This document shows, piece after piece, positions 11,437 through 23,024 of a stretch of 64,000 nucleotides of DNA. Under the pieces are notes generated by a model. The model ran no database searches, was not told where the DNA came from, and saw nothing but the letters and a program-made list of their open reading frames with translations. Source of the DNA: Maratus speciosus (taxonomy: Eukaryota > Arthropoda > Arachnida > Araneae > Salticidae). The stretch spans positions 323,326,283 to 323,390,282 of the forward strand of contig OZ010791.1 of assembly GCA_963932465.1 (NCBI GenBank), given 5' to 3'. The stretch's first letter is position 1. Every line of letters starts with the position of its first letter. A program made the translations under genes and the position numbers.

Positions 11437-11971
11437 TACTGCCAAGAAGGGTTATGTGTTACAAGCATATCTGGGTTAGTGGATTTCTTTATACCCTCGA
11501 AACATCCCAACAGCTGGAGGAATTTTAATGAATGGGGTCTCTATCTATTCGTCTTAACCTTACGATGGTTATAGCCTAGGTTTTGTTTTTATAAATTCAA
11601 AATGGCGGTACAGACGAAAAAAAAATTACGCACCATATTGAGGGGCATATCATTGGATAGGTGTCTTTCAAAATGAAGACGATGTTTCATTGACTATTTT
11701 TCAGTCAGAAGCTCCGTTTAAATATTACACAACCTGGAAGTTGTGTGGGTAAGATCTCTAGCTTTACTGCAACTCTAACTTTCATAGACATCTATAGGCC
11801 TCGTCTAAATAATGTTTATAGATAGGAACTAACAATTAAGTACAACTTAAAAGTCATCAATGCAAGTAAATAAAAGAAATAGTAATATAAAAAAGTAAGT
11901 AATATAAAAATTAGTTTCACATTGATGAGACATAATAAATTAGTTCGCTTTTCTACGCAGTCGGGTTTTTT
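11437..11971 (+). repeat. Dispersed repeat, copy 1 (0.53 kb)
   Basis: The stretch from GAAGGGTTATGTGTTAC to CTACGCAGTCGGGTTTT recurs at 35628-36545 in the same orientation, with matching blocks throughout: CATCCCAAC-GCTG, GGTCTCTATC, ATTCAAAATGG, GGATAGGTGTCTTTCAAAATG and GAAGCTCCGTT. No terminal inverted repeat or coding remnant was seen. It looks like a short non-autonomous element whose class I cannot determine. Confidence 0.7.
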
Positions 11972-11979
11972 TAAACTTT

Positions 11980-13360
11980 AATTTTTTATTTATTAAATGT
12001 CTTCACCAAGCTAAATTAATTAATTAGTTTTCTGACTTCATAATTGTGAAATTGATAATTATCTTTATATATATATTCTAGTAATTCCTTTAAAATAATG
12101 TGTTTAGTAATATTAATTAGATTATTGAAATAATCTGAATAGATTGAATATAGTGGAAAACAAATGTAATCAAAAGATTGAAAATTTCGAAAGAAATATT
12201 TCACTTTCTGAAATTCTGAAATTTATTTTAAACAGTCACAATATGGCAGGGGATAACAAATTAAACCACAAAAAGCATAAATAAAAAATAACTGCAATGG
12301 AAAAGCCGTATGAAAAATGGATTATGAAGTATTGAAAAACTGAGAAATATAGTGACACAACACGCTAATTTCCAACTGTAAAAGGTAATTTTATAGAAGA
12401 ACAATTAAGCAAAGAGATAGTACGGGAGATGATGCTATAGGATTCTGTGTTAAATGGAAACATGCGATTAACAGAAAAGCGCTGTAGTCTATTAAGAAAG
12501 CTGGCATATGAAAGAATGTCTAAACAATGATAATAATGATAATGAAGACTAAGGGAAAGTAATTTAAAAAGCGAATGTAACTGAACTATTCTTTCATTTA
12601 ATCTTTTATATATCTTACTTAATCTGAAACAGCTATTTCCTTTTGTTATACTATCTCTAAACAAATGAATCCTTTTTTCTTTTACCTTAAAATACAATAA
12701 AATATGATTATTTTAAATTCTATTATTTACAATTATGCAGTAAGATAGAAAAAATAACTGAAGCAACTTTCTTTTTATTTAAAATATTTCAAGTTACATT
12801 AACTTACATCTATTAATAATTAGTATTTGCAGTTTTACATTTGAAAGAATCTAATAAATATAACTGAGTGTATGGTTTGTATATATTTGTATATATTATA
12901 ATTTTAAAAAAAAAACTGTTTCTGAGAGACAAAAAAAAAAAAAATGTCTATTTGTATTTTATGAAGCAAACGTTTTTTGCGATACACCTCGAAATAATTT
13001 GAAAGCCTTCAAGTAGAAAAGAACAAAAGTTATTTTCGAACGAAAAAAGGAAAAAAAAAGAAAAAGAGAAAAAAAAAGCTTGCAGAATTTAATGCTTTTA
13101 AATCTTTGCGTTAATTTTGTTAAACGATTCCTCTACGTGATTGATGCGCATCACTTAGTTCTTCATGCATCTTTTAGTTTAGTGTAGTTTGTGGAATGCG
13201 TTTTTTTCCCCTCGTAATTGGCGATCAGTTTCGATTTTTACAAATTTCTAACACTTTTACGAAACTGTTTTTTCTTTCTTTTTTTCATTGTATCATCTTT
13301 TCATGTAAATATTTTGACAGTAATATCAAATATCTCACTACATGCATTCGAATAAAAAAC
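11980..13360. other. AT-rich DNA without recognisable feature
   Basis: Contains purine-rich low-complexity sequence at about 12905-13080. The 110-residue minus-strand frame at 12365-12697 has no recognised family and no codon pattern that stands out. Confidence 0.45.
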
Positions 13361-13363
13361 TTA

Positions 13364-14055
13364 AAATTGTTTAGCCCCTTCACGGCTAACATTGCGAACA
13401 CGTGATGCACCAGGATGCTTAGAATCCTTATTTATTCCTACAAGTAATTCTTAATTTAATATTTAGTTTATTTAATCATAGCATATGGGCGATTGAATAA
13501 GGCAAAAGTTTCATTTCCGGATTTCAGGTAAAATACTATTAAACATTCTGCAAGTGATTCTCATTGCGAAGAGGTTAATTTAATATAAGTTTTTATGTGA
13601 TTTGTAGTTTTTATTTTTAATATTACAAAAGTAAACGTAGTATCTCAATATTTTTTTTAAATAATACTGTAATTGTACCACGTTTTTGGAAAAAAGCCGA
13701 ATATGTGTTAAAGGAAACTAGGTTATTTGTCAATAAAGAAGAATGTTGTGAAATAAACTGCGTTATTTGAGAATAAACCTGGAAATTTTTGGCAACTCCA
13801 GTTTCAGTTGTCATACGTGTAATGGATATTTAAACAATATGTACAAACGAAACGTCAATAAAAATAATTAATAAGTTCACATTCGGTATTTTAACTTTTA
13901 AATAAGAAGTCACACCAAATAATCGAAAAGACTAACTCCTGGTGAATATAATTCTGGGTGAAAATAATTAATTTATTACTGTATTTTAAAATTGAAATTT
14001 GCTGCAAAGTTTTTAAACAAAAGCTTTTTATCTGTGGCAAAAAATAAATTTCAGA
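13364..14055 (+). repeat. Direct duplication, copy 1 (about 0.7 kb)
   Basis: This segment recurs at 14908-15675. It begins with TTTAGCCCCTTC-CGGCTA and ends near AAAAGCTTTTTATCTGTGGC in both copies. The first 210 bases look like a piggyBac-type MITE: TTTAGCCCCTTC at 13371 and the inverted, similar GCGAAGAGGTTAA ending at about 13579. The remaining 480 bases are also shared, so the copied unit is larger than that element. Confidence 0.8.
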
Positions 14056-14059
14056 CTTT

Positions 14060-14905
14060 GTAAATCAAAACACTCTAGAGTTTTTGTCTATAATTCATCT
14101 AAAAAATTAAAATGTTAAATTTGCAGAAAACTAAATTAAACATTAAAAACAAATAAATTTTATTCATTTTCATCCGCTAAGTTAAGAAAGGAAAATTGTA
14201 AGCAGAATTAAAATGCTTTAGTAAGAGTTATAATATAAAATTATATTTAATTTTAAATAGAATTTAATAGAACAAAGAAAATTAACTATTTGCGAATAAA
14301 GTATTAAGAATATTTTTTTAATAAATATCTTATGATGTTTACGAACATTTAGTTTATAACACAATTCTAAAAATATTGAAATTTGAGAAACAAAAAGGGT
14401 TCTGAACTTTATGATAAGACTATGTTTATGAAGGAGCAGTGATATAATTATCTAATAAAAAAATGGTCAAGGTAAATACAAAGTATCTTAAAGTATCCGT
14501 ATTGTTTTGTATGGACAAATATTGATTTCTCATTTATTATAGTGTTCGGTGTTTTTAAAAATGTTAAAGCATAGTTTGTTAGTAATTATTTTAAAGATAA
14601 ACGCATTCAACAAAAGCCCTCTCTTTTCAAAATACAATAAACAATATAGCAAAAAACCCTCTAAAATATTAATTTTTAGTGATAAGGAGTGTTCTTTTTA
14701 ACTTCAAGAGATAATTTACGTAAGAAAACAACAGATGAACAGGATGCTTATTGTCAAACTTTCTACACAAAGCAGATAATATGTTTGATTTTTCCCCCAC
14801 ATGTATTAATTTCTCATTTATAAAAACAGTATGCGTTTTCAATTCGTATTGACAATTTCTTTGCATGTAGTATATAGGAAATCGAAGATTCCACAAAACA
14901 AGAGA
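14060..14905. other. Spacer between duplicated segments
   Basis: AT-rich. The 94-residue minus-strand frame at 14669-14953 runs into the second copy of the duplication and is not credible as a gene. Confidence 0.4.
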
Positions 14906-14907
14906 AT

Positions 14908-15675
14908 TATTTAGCCCCTTCGCGGCTAGCATCGCGTACAAGTGACGCGCCATGATGCTTAGAATCCTTAATTATTCCTACAAGTTTCCTTACATTATTT
15001 GATAAAGTTATTCCTTAATTCTTAATAGAATATTTAGTTCATTTAATCATAGCATTTGGGCGATTAATTAAAGCAAAAGTTTCATTTCCGAATTACGAAT
15101 AAAATAATATTATTCTACGAGTTCGGAAACGAATACGAATAATATTGTACGAGTACGAATAATACAAGAGGAATATGATAATATAATTCTGCAAGTGATT
15201 CTCATTGCGAAGAGGTTAATTTAAATATAAGTCTTTTCATGTGATTCTTAGTTTTTATTATTAAAATTACAAAATTAAACGTACTATCTAAATGCATTTT
15301 TTAATAATCCTGTAATTGTACCACGTTTTTGGAAAAAAAGCCGAATATGTGTTAAAGGAAACTAGGTTATTTGTCAATGAAGAAGAATGTTGTGAAATAA
15401 ACCGCGTTATTTGAGAATTAACCTGGAAATTTATGGCAACTCTAGTTTCAATTATCGTACGTGTAATGGATATTTAAGCAATACGTTCAAATGAAACGTC
15501 AATAAAAATATTTAATAATTTCACATTTGATATTTTACCTTGTCACACTAAATAATCGGAAAAACTAACTCCATATTATTCCGAGGAACAATAATTAATT
15601 TATCACTGTGATTTAAAATCGTAATTTGGAGCAAAGTTTTTAAACAAAAGCTTTTTATCTGTGGCAAAAAATCAA
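14908..15675 (+). repeat. Direct duplication, copy 2 (about 0.77 kb)
   Basis: Homologous to 13364-14055, with start points about 1545 bases apart. It has an extra stretch near 15105-15185 rich in TACGA and GAATA motifs, which is absent from copy 1. Otherwise block order is the same and identity by eye is high. Confidence 0.8.
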
Positions 15676-15939
15676 CAAAACTATAAAACTAGTCGTTGGG
15701 GGTCACCGTAATACTTACACATCATGGACATGCATAATATAAAATATGAAAATAAAACATGTCTAAGCTATTTATAAAATGCATCGCAATTCCAAAATAA
15801 AATTTAAACGTATTTTTAAATATTTTTCAAAGATTTATTCATATAAATAATTATATAAATCCGTACACTTAAAAATCGCCGAACATTCGATTTCTAAACA
15901 AATGTTTAAACAAACAGACACACACGCGTGATTTTTATG

Positions 15940-16600
15940 TATGCCTCAACAGAACGGATATTTCTAAAGCTCGGAAAAATAGTTCCGGATGACTAAGGTT
16001 ACTGAAATTTTATAGGCTTTGTCGCACTATTACATTCTAAGTGCATACCAAATTTTACGTCTCTATCTCAATTTGTTCGGTAGATAGAGTATTTAAAATC
16101 GTGGCTTGGTGACGTCATAAACTTTAAATGCTCTATTACTGAATTGCGTAAAAGAAACATCCTTATAACTCCAAAAATGATAATCATATTAAGTAACAGT
16201 TTACTGCTTCGGATTAAGCATCTAATTTCAATTAAAATATATCGTTGAATTAAAATTTGAATGAAATACAGTGTCATAAAAAATCGAAGAGTGTGGAAAA
16301 TATGATTACGAATAACTCAGCAACTAGTAATCCAATTGACTTCATTCTTTATAGAAAATTTATGTTTTTTATTGACTTTTTGATTCACTCTTTAAAATAT
16401 ACAATTTCGAAAAAATTTATATACCTTCTATCAGAACGATAATTTCGAGAGTCCGAAAAAAATAGTTCCGGATATTCGAGGTTACGGAAGTTCAATAGGC
16501 TTCTTCTCATTATTACATACTAAGTAAATACCAAATTTCAAGTCTTTATCTCAATTTGTTCGAGAGATAGATTATTTACAGACACACAGACAGACGGACA
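15940..16600. repeat. Tandem repeat pair, spacing about 488 bp, with GACAGAC tail
   Basis: A block running AAATAGTTCCGGAT - GGTTAC - AATAGGCTT - ATTACAT - ACCAAATTT - TCTATCTCAATTTGTTCG occurs near 15978 and again near 16466. The second copy is followed by a CACACAGACAGACGGACAG tract. No open frame in it is supported. Confidence 0.7.
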
Positions 16601-16794
16601 GCAATTCTTTTTTCTAAAAATATGTTTTTTAGAATCTTCATATTTGGAAACGTGTAAATAATTCATTTTTTTCTATTTTACAACGATTACAAGATTTAAC
16701 GTATACTACGTATGATGGATAAGTTATATAAGAAGATCAAGGCATAATATTTTTCACAATTCTGGTTTATCATAAACGAAATATTCAGGAAAAG

Positions 16795-17720
16795 TCATCT
16801 ATATTTACCTTCAAAATTCTGCATGCAAAAGGATGCAAGCTATCATGATTCATTTAAAGAACTCCGAACTTTTTATCTAACTCATTTATCAAATCTAAAT
16901 TTAATTTCAAACGATGATTACTTTGAGTCGATCGTGGAGTTCAAATACCCAGTTTTATTTGAAAACTTATTCGGGAAATCGATAAAGAAAGAAAGCATTT
17001 TTTTTTCTCTGAATATTTCCGATAAAAAATGCATTTTGTAATATTTCTACGACAACAAAAGACAACGCTTTCTTCAGAATTATTATTGAAAACTTTAATG
17101 CAAAATTCATTATTCAATACCACCAAGAATAATTTTGTTTACATAATAAGTCATGTTTGTGAGAATATTTAGGTAAGAATGAAACGTACAATTTATGCTC
17201 AATGAAATTTGTTGTTGTATGAACGTCTTTTACACGCACACACACACAATTGTTGGCCTGTAATTTTCTATTTTAAAGAGGAAAATATTTTGCAAAAATC
17301 TAAATATATTACGAATAATTTTTTACTGGTTTTTAATACCAGCATAAAAAGTCGTGCGATATTCAAAATTTCGCATCCAAGAGAATGCAAACTATCACTC
17401 TTCGGTTAAAAAATCAAAACTTTTCATCTAACTCATTTATCAAATATAAAGTTAATTTCAAACGAAGATTAGGTCTATCGTCAAGTTCGAAAACAGTTTT
17501 ATTCGGAACTTTTCTCATGAAATCGATAAAGGAAGAAATAATTTTTTGGAATATTTTCGATAAAAATTACATTTTCTTATGTTTCTCTTACAACAAAAAA
17601 AAACTTTTTTTTGTATTAGCTATTGAATATACGGGCAAACTACATTATTCAATACTGACAAGGGGATTTAAAAAATATATATAAGTGCCATATTTGTGTA
17701 GGTGATTAGGAATGTATGAA
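16795..17720. repeat. Diverged tandem duplication, about 545 bp period
   Basis: Copy 1 (about 16806-17190) and copy 2 (about 17363-17720) share ATCTAACTCATTTATCAAAT, TTAATTTCAAACGA, GAAATCGATAAAG-AAGAAA and CATTATTCAATAC in the same order. Overlapping short open frames in both copies differ in sequence because the copies carry indels, so coding is not supported. Confidence 0.7.
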
Positions 17721-17872
17721 GAAAGCATATGTAATCTTTAACATCTGCTTTTGCATTTTAAATTTTGTTCTTGAACGCTGTTCTTTCAAAAATTCACGTA
17801 ACTGCAAGAGAGTGTGACGGAAGGTACTACTTTAACTTTTTATGCTCCGACGGTACTTTTAAGTACTATTAA

Positions 17873-18491
17873 CCACTTCACTCCCCGGCTCACTCGCTGG
17901 TGAAGGGCTATATACCAGGCTGTGCTGTGAAAATTGTTTGTGTCATAAATTATTTCATAACTTCCGTGATATAATAGTAATGAATTTAAGATCGTTAAAG
18001 GATTTACAACATTATCATAACACGTATAAAATAATAAATAAAACATGCACATTATAGACATACTCTGATATACATACATACAGTATACACATAAAACTCA
18101 GGATGATATTGATCAAAATGACTTCTACCGCACTGTCCTGGAAAATCTTCACAACTAAAACACACTAGCCGAGTATCTTTCCTAACATGTTTAGTTATAC
18201 AAATACGGCATCGTTTTTGGGGACATTTCTTTCGACCTGTGCTTGGAATCTTAACAAGTTTATGGAAAGTCTCCTTTACTACTATGAGCAGAAAACATAA
18301 TTTTTATATCTGTCACTGTACTCTATAAGTATTTCTTGGGAACATTTTAACGACTTATTTTCTTTCTTATAATAATCTTTCTTATAATGGTAATTGATTA
18401 CTGAAATGAGAGTAACAATGCAGCGTACGTCCTGGTCGCTGATTACTGAAACGAGAGGACATACGCAGCGTACGTCCTGGGAGTGAAGAGG
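17873..18491 (-). mobile_element. piggyBac derivative, 619 bp
   Basis: TTAA (17869-17872) precedes CCACTTCACTCCC, and the right end reads GGGAGTGAAGAGG followed by TTGG, a probable decayed TTAA. The terminal repeat is 12 of 13 matched. Just inside the right end a GCAGCGTACGTCCTGG motif is repeated (about 18421 and 18465), with a longer block around it also repeated, a usual subterminal feature of piggyBac elements. The C-terminal end of a transposase lies inside on the minus strand. Most of the coding region is deleted. Confidence 0.65.
18095..18245 (-). pseudogene. piggyBac transposase C-terminal Cys-rich domain remnant
   Basis: Minus-strand sense reads K-I-P-S-T-G-R-K-K-C-P-Q-K-R-C-R-I-C, then K-D-T-R-L-V-C-F-S-C and C-G-R-S-H-F-D-Q-Y-H. 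This is the zinc-binding cysteine-rich domain at the very end of piggyBac transposases, which binds the subterminal DNA of the element. The order C-x2-C, C-x2-C, then C followed by H is retained. The catalytic DDD core is absent. It differs from the domain in the 20990-22595 element, so two piggyBac lineages are present. Confidence 0.7.
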
Positions 18492-18499
18492 TTGGAGGA

Positions 18500-19690
18500 A
18501 TCGAATATAAAATTTATTTAATTCGTCTATTAACACATTGTATGCCGGACACTAAAAAATACGTTTTTGAGGGTTGGGGACAGAAATTATTACTGGTACC
18601 GGAAACTTTGTACGGATGAAAAAAGAAGGTGTAATCCAAGTATGCTTGCTTCTTATTGGTTGTGAGCAGGTTTTAATTTACAGTGGCATTTGTGAACGTA
18701 AATTTAGTGCTCATTGTCGAAAAATTGCCACATACAATGTATTAATAAAAGTAGATTGTACTTTTCATACAAAATTATTTGCCGGATCGCATTTATAAAG
18801 CTCAGCGTAACAGTCGGAGCTAAATAATTTTTAATGTGGCTATTTTCTCGACCATTTACATAGGTGCAGCTTTTCTCCTACTAAAAAATGATTATACCAA
18901 AAATTTGCAGCTACAAAACACTTCTCAGTTACAGATATGATCACAATACATTTATTTACATTGTTCTTATAAGAATTGTAAGATTTCCATAACAGCATTT
19001 TTTGTTAATTAATCTAATTATTCTTGTAAATATTTTACAAATATTTTACCAACTTATTAAATGAGTTTTAGTTAAAAGAATTACCTAAAAATCAAATTAT
19101 TATTTTATAACTTGTTTCGCATGTATTCAGACATTAACAAATATAATTATTGAGATGGAGCAAATTTTTTATTAATAGTTCGGGACAAAAAGCGTTAAAC
19201 GGGAAATGAAATTGTTTTGAAAAATGCATACAAATACACGTAAAGTATGAAATCACGGGGGGTTTAGCCAAAAATTAAAAAAGATATTTAAAAGTCAACA
19301 AATGATAAAAAGGAAATAAGTGTGTAAAGTATAAGGTAAGTTAACAAATTATATATAAATGGCTGGCTTTGGGTTATTTTTTATATTCTCTTAGCTTAAA
19401 TGCATCCTTACCATTCTAGAATGCATATAGCGGTATGACTAAGATGATTAAAAAGTCTATTTATGCGAATCTAAGATTACAGCAGTTGTCTTAAAGAAAA
19501 CACTGTTATAATGGTCATTGATCTTCTATCAACAACGAAAATAATTATAGAAGTTTCGTTTGGAAGAAATATACGAAGGAAAGTCAGTAAGTAGGTCACA
19601 AACCGATATGAGAGGTCAGAAATTAGCAGTAAATAGTTTGCAAATATGCCAATATGATTCAGTAATGTCCAACTGTAAGATGTCAATTTG
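18500..19690. other. AT-rich DNA without recognisable feature
   Basis: A short plus-strand frame at 18574-18798 has no recognised family. Its surroundings show no splice or promoter signal that I could support. Confidence 0.4.
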
Positions 19691-19699
19691 GAATTTATG

Positions 19700-20029
19700 A
19701 GACAACAGTTGTACAAGATAAGCAGGGGCGTTCAAAAGTTGCTGACAAAGAACAAAGTGGTCGTCCTGTTGAGATTGCGACAGACACGAAACAGTGCAGA
19801 AGGTTGAGGAATTGGTTAGAGCTGACAAACGAATAACAATAGACAGCATTAGCAACTGAAACAGGGTGTTCGCATGTTTTAACCTTCAGCCGACTGATGC
19901 AGACGTTGAATGTGAGGTACACAGATGGCCGAGAGTGCAGTCCAAAGACTTTTATGCATCAGGTATTAGAAAATTCAAAAGAGATGGGACTAATGTATCA
20001 ATATAAATGACGATTATATGGAGAAATAA
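19700..20029 (+). pseudogene. Mariner transposase remnant, internally deleted
   Basis: The plus strand encodes A-D-K-E-Q-S-G-R-P-V-E-I-A-T-D at 19741-19785. This is the linker after the first helix-turn-helix of mariner transposases (usually R-S-G-R-P). It continues after a frame change as V-E-E-L-V-R-A-D-K-R-I-T-I-D-S-I-A and E-T-G-C-S-H-V-L, the second helix-turn-helix. About 100 bases later C-I-N-I-N-D-D-Y-M-E-K and a stop (19994-20029) match the mariner C terminus. The whole catalytic DD(34)D region, about 220 residues, is missing. The three short minus-strand frames at 19477-19922 are shadows of this. Terminal repeats were not identified. Confidence 0.65.
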
Positions 20030-20039
20030 ACATGCCTTT

Positions 20040-20985
20040 TAAGTATGTATCTTGGTTTCCCTTTTTCTATTGGCTTTTGTGATCTTCTTACTGACTTGCC
20101 CTCGTATATTTAGATATTTGGGATAAAGGAAATTCTCAACTTTCAGTTTTTGAAAGTAAAGTTAATTGGATTATCCCAAGGAACTCCTAAAATGTTGAAA
20201 AACTAAATAAATGTACTCGTACTGCATTCCCGTGTAAGAATATTTAAGAAAATAAGACAACAGATAAAAAATTTAGCGGATCCAAAGGACTTTAAAATTA
20301 CTTAATAGAAAAGTACATTCTGAAAATTTTGCTTTAGAAAACAATTAGTTTTAAATATAAAGAAATCCATAATAATATGGTAGTAAACTGGAACACTGAC
20401 GAATATTCTTCAAACGACTAGGGAATTTTTCATGCGAGTAAAAAGATGTAGAAACTGACGACAAATGAATTAACAAAGTATTTTAAACGTGTGCAACAAA
20501 TCGCATTACTCAATGCTTCAAATTGTTTCTAAAACTTTGCAAAATGTTTATTGGGTGGCAATTTTAGAAATAAAAATAGAAGAAATATATTTTTTTTATA
20601 TTTGACCATTTTTGTTTTTTTATTATGTTTCAAATATATACATTAAGCAGAAGAAATAATGTGCGGTTGGTATTTTTTTAATACTAATAAATAAAAGATC
20701 TTTAATGTAATATTTAGTTTTATTAAATCATATTGTATCTTTGTTTATATTAGAAATGGTCCAAAATTAAGTATCGACTCCATAAGCAACATATTTCATC
20801 TGAAGGACACTTAATAAAATAAAACAGTCTGATGTGTCAACCCAAAAACTTTCTTCTTTCTTCTCCATGTTAATATTTCAAAAAGTTGTTGCATATTTTA
20901 ATCCTCCAGTGTTATTTTTTTAATATAACACCAACTTGGGATTTCATTTTAAGTTTCTGTTTCATTTTATTAATCGGATTAAAAA
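20040..20985. other. AT-rich DNA without recognisable feature
   Basis: Nothing coding or repeated was seen in this interval. Confidence 0.45.
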
Positions 20986-20993
20986 CGAGTTAA

Positions 20994-22591
20994 CCCGTAA
21001 CTGGAGACATGAATTTCCTTACGTTGTCAGAGACATAGAGTCAAAATGACACCAACGTTATTTTTTTTTTATCTTTTGTAAACAGCATTGGAATTTATTT
21101 TGGAAACGCAATATAGTCTGGAAATCATGTAATTACCAAAATATTAAAAATAATTATATTAAAACTGTTAAATGTTATAATATTAATTGATTTAAAGATA
21201 ATATAAGAAAAACCTAAACAACCTTATAATGAGTACTTACTTCGTTTAGATAGCATGGGATGACACTAATATTAATAACTGTTAGAATTAAACAAACAAA
21301 AAGGAAGAATACAATATTTTAAAATATTACCTTAAGAATATTTCTTTACTCTTTTTTTCTTTTTACATCATTCAAATGCAGCTGGGGCATACGGCTACGG
21401 AACATTGTCCACATACTGGGTATTTACAAGAATGGCATAGAGTAGATATTTTCCTTTTAACCTTTTTTGGGCAAATGGTACAGTATTTTCTAGCAGGTAA
21501 TTTTAAACTGCTATCTGCATGTACTTTTAGTTCTTCTTTACTTGACTCTTTTCTATAGTCTCGTGTGGCCTGGTAAATAATAAATGCGTTAACTGCACTT
21601 ATATACAAAAGGCGAAAAAATATAGCTATTGTCCACCTTCTGGTTTCCGACCAGTACAATATATGACACATTTTTCATCCAAGGCATCAACAACAGATTT
21701 GGTATTATTATAAAAAGCGATAAGTTCCGGCTTATTGATGTCTGTATCTTGGGATATTGATGAGTGCAAAGACGACACTAGCAATACAGCTTTGCCTTTT
21801 TTAGGAACATGTGATACCAAGGTTAAATCCTTCGAAAAGCCATAAATTGAACTCTCGACTATTCTGCTTCTGTTTGGAAGGAATTCTGTAGATATTTCTG
21901 TTTTACTTTTTATTTATTTATTTATTTATTTATTTATTTTAATTTTCCAACATAGGTTGAATTTTTTTTCTTCAAAACTTTTACAAGCTCAACTGATGAA
22001 AACCAATTGTCTGCTATTATATTCCTGTTTTTGCCTGCAATACAAGCAGACAAGCGCACAACTGCCTGCGTCGGTTTTTGCAACATTTTATCTTCTTCTG
22101 AAAGTGTCATAAAATAATAAATAATAATATGTCTAATATGAGAGTCATCTTCCGTAACTTCGCATTATTCAAACCATTGCATTACAGTTTTTTTAAAATC
22201 TGGATCACATGGCCGAATTTTTTTCCTGGAAGGTCCTGGTTGAATATTATCCATTTTCTTTTAAACAACAATATATTATTCTAGGCAAAGGAAGCGGATT
22301 TCAATGCTAAATACGTAGAAATTAACTGGTGCGTTATATATTTTTTCAGTCACAGTTTCAGAGACGTGGAGTCAATCTGACTCCATAAATAGTAACGAAA
22401 ACTGTGAAAAAAAGTAACTCGGATATAGGCGCGTGTTCAAACTTGGACTTCTGCCAACATACTGATAAAAGATCAACTTGGAGGTACCGAGGAGATGATT
22501 GCATTCAAGGACAAAAAAAAAAAAAAAACACGTGATAATTAGAGCCAATGAACAACGCGGAGTCACCTTGACTCCCGTCTCCAGTTACGGG
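20994..22591 (-). mobile_element. piggyBac element with perfect ends, 1.6 kb
   Basis: TTAA target duplications lie at 20990-20993 and 22592-22595. Between them are perfect 15-base inverted repeats, CCCGTAACTGGAGAC on the left and its complement on the right. Palindromic subterminal boxes of the form GAGTCAnnnnTGACnCC occur near 21039, 22370 and 22559. The transposase pseudogene inside is on the minus strand and lacks about half of the normal protein, so this is an internally deleted copy with intact termini that might once have been mobilised in trans. Confidence 0.9.
21372..22254 (-). pseudogene. piggyBac transposase, deleted and frameshifted
   Basis: A Met start at 22254 opens M-D-N-I-Q-P-G-P-S-R-K-K-I-R. 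It leads after a stop and frame changes into Q-K-P-T-Q-A-V-V-R-L-S and N-I-I-A-D-N-W-F-S-S, the family's second catalytic Asp block, and then V-K-K and T-Y-V-G. A (TTTA)n microsatellite sits in the coding region at 21909-21940. The frame continues as S-R-I-V-E-S-S-I-Y-G-F-S-K-D and V-P-K-K-G-K-A-V-L-L, F-Y-N-N-T-K-S-V-V-D-A-L-D, another catalytic Asp. A frameshift near 21660-21675 then leads to S-E-T-R-R-W-T-I-A-I-F-F and a cysteine-rich C terminus with paired Cys. The remnant covers about 290 codons against 560-600 normally; the DNA between the N terminus and the second Asp is lost. DDE-type cut-and-paste transposase, inactive here. Confidence 0.9.
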
Positions 22592-22821
22592 TTAATATCG
22601 ATCATAATATTTAATAAAATCAATATTTTCGTTATCTGTTGCACATCATCAGCTTGAGAATCGCCATGTTAACTAGATTCGAATTTCCTGTCGCTGTGTG
22701 AACAATCGATGAACAACAGAATTACGAAAAATCGAGAAAAATCTTTATCGGAGCTCTCCCTTGCAGGGGAAATTCCCCTTTTTCAAATGGGACCAGACGA
22801 TCGTAAGCAAAAACATATATA

Positions 22822-23015
22822 GAGTGTTGAATTTAGACACTTTCTGTGGCTACGGGGGGGGGGGGGGGGGGCATTATAGAGTTCCGGGGTGGAAATTTCA
22901 CTTTTTGACCATTGAAAACACAAAATTTCAAATCTTCCGGGGGAGGGCACATCTCATTACTCCCGCGGAATTAATCCCCCCCCCCCCCCCCGTACCACCC
23001 TTGAACTCAACACTG
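22822..23015. mobile_element. hAT-like MITE, 194 bp, with G18 and C16 tracts
   Basis: CATATATA flanks the element on both sides (22814-22821 and 23016-23023), a perfect 8-base target duplication. Ends read GAGTGTTGAATT and, inverted, CAGTGTTGAGTT. Inside, a run of 18 G (22854-22871) faces a run of 16 C (22976-22991), so one strand can fold into a long hairpin or either strand can hold G-quadruplexes. The flank is TA-rich, so part of the target match could be chance. Confidence 0.6.
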
Positions 23016-23024
23016 CATATATAT

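Noticed and set aside
12365..12697. 110-residue minus-strand frame
   Set aside because: No recognised family, no start context or splice signals, and amino-acid content as expected from AT-rich DNA.
18282..18536. Minus-strand frame with repeated SVIS and DVRC words
   Set aside because: It is the translation of the subterminal repeats of the second piggyBac derivative.
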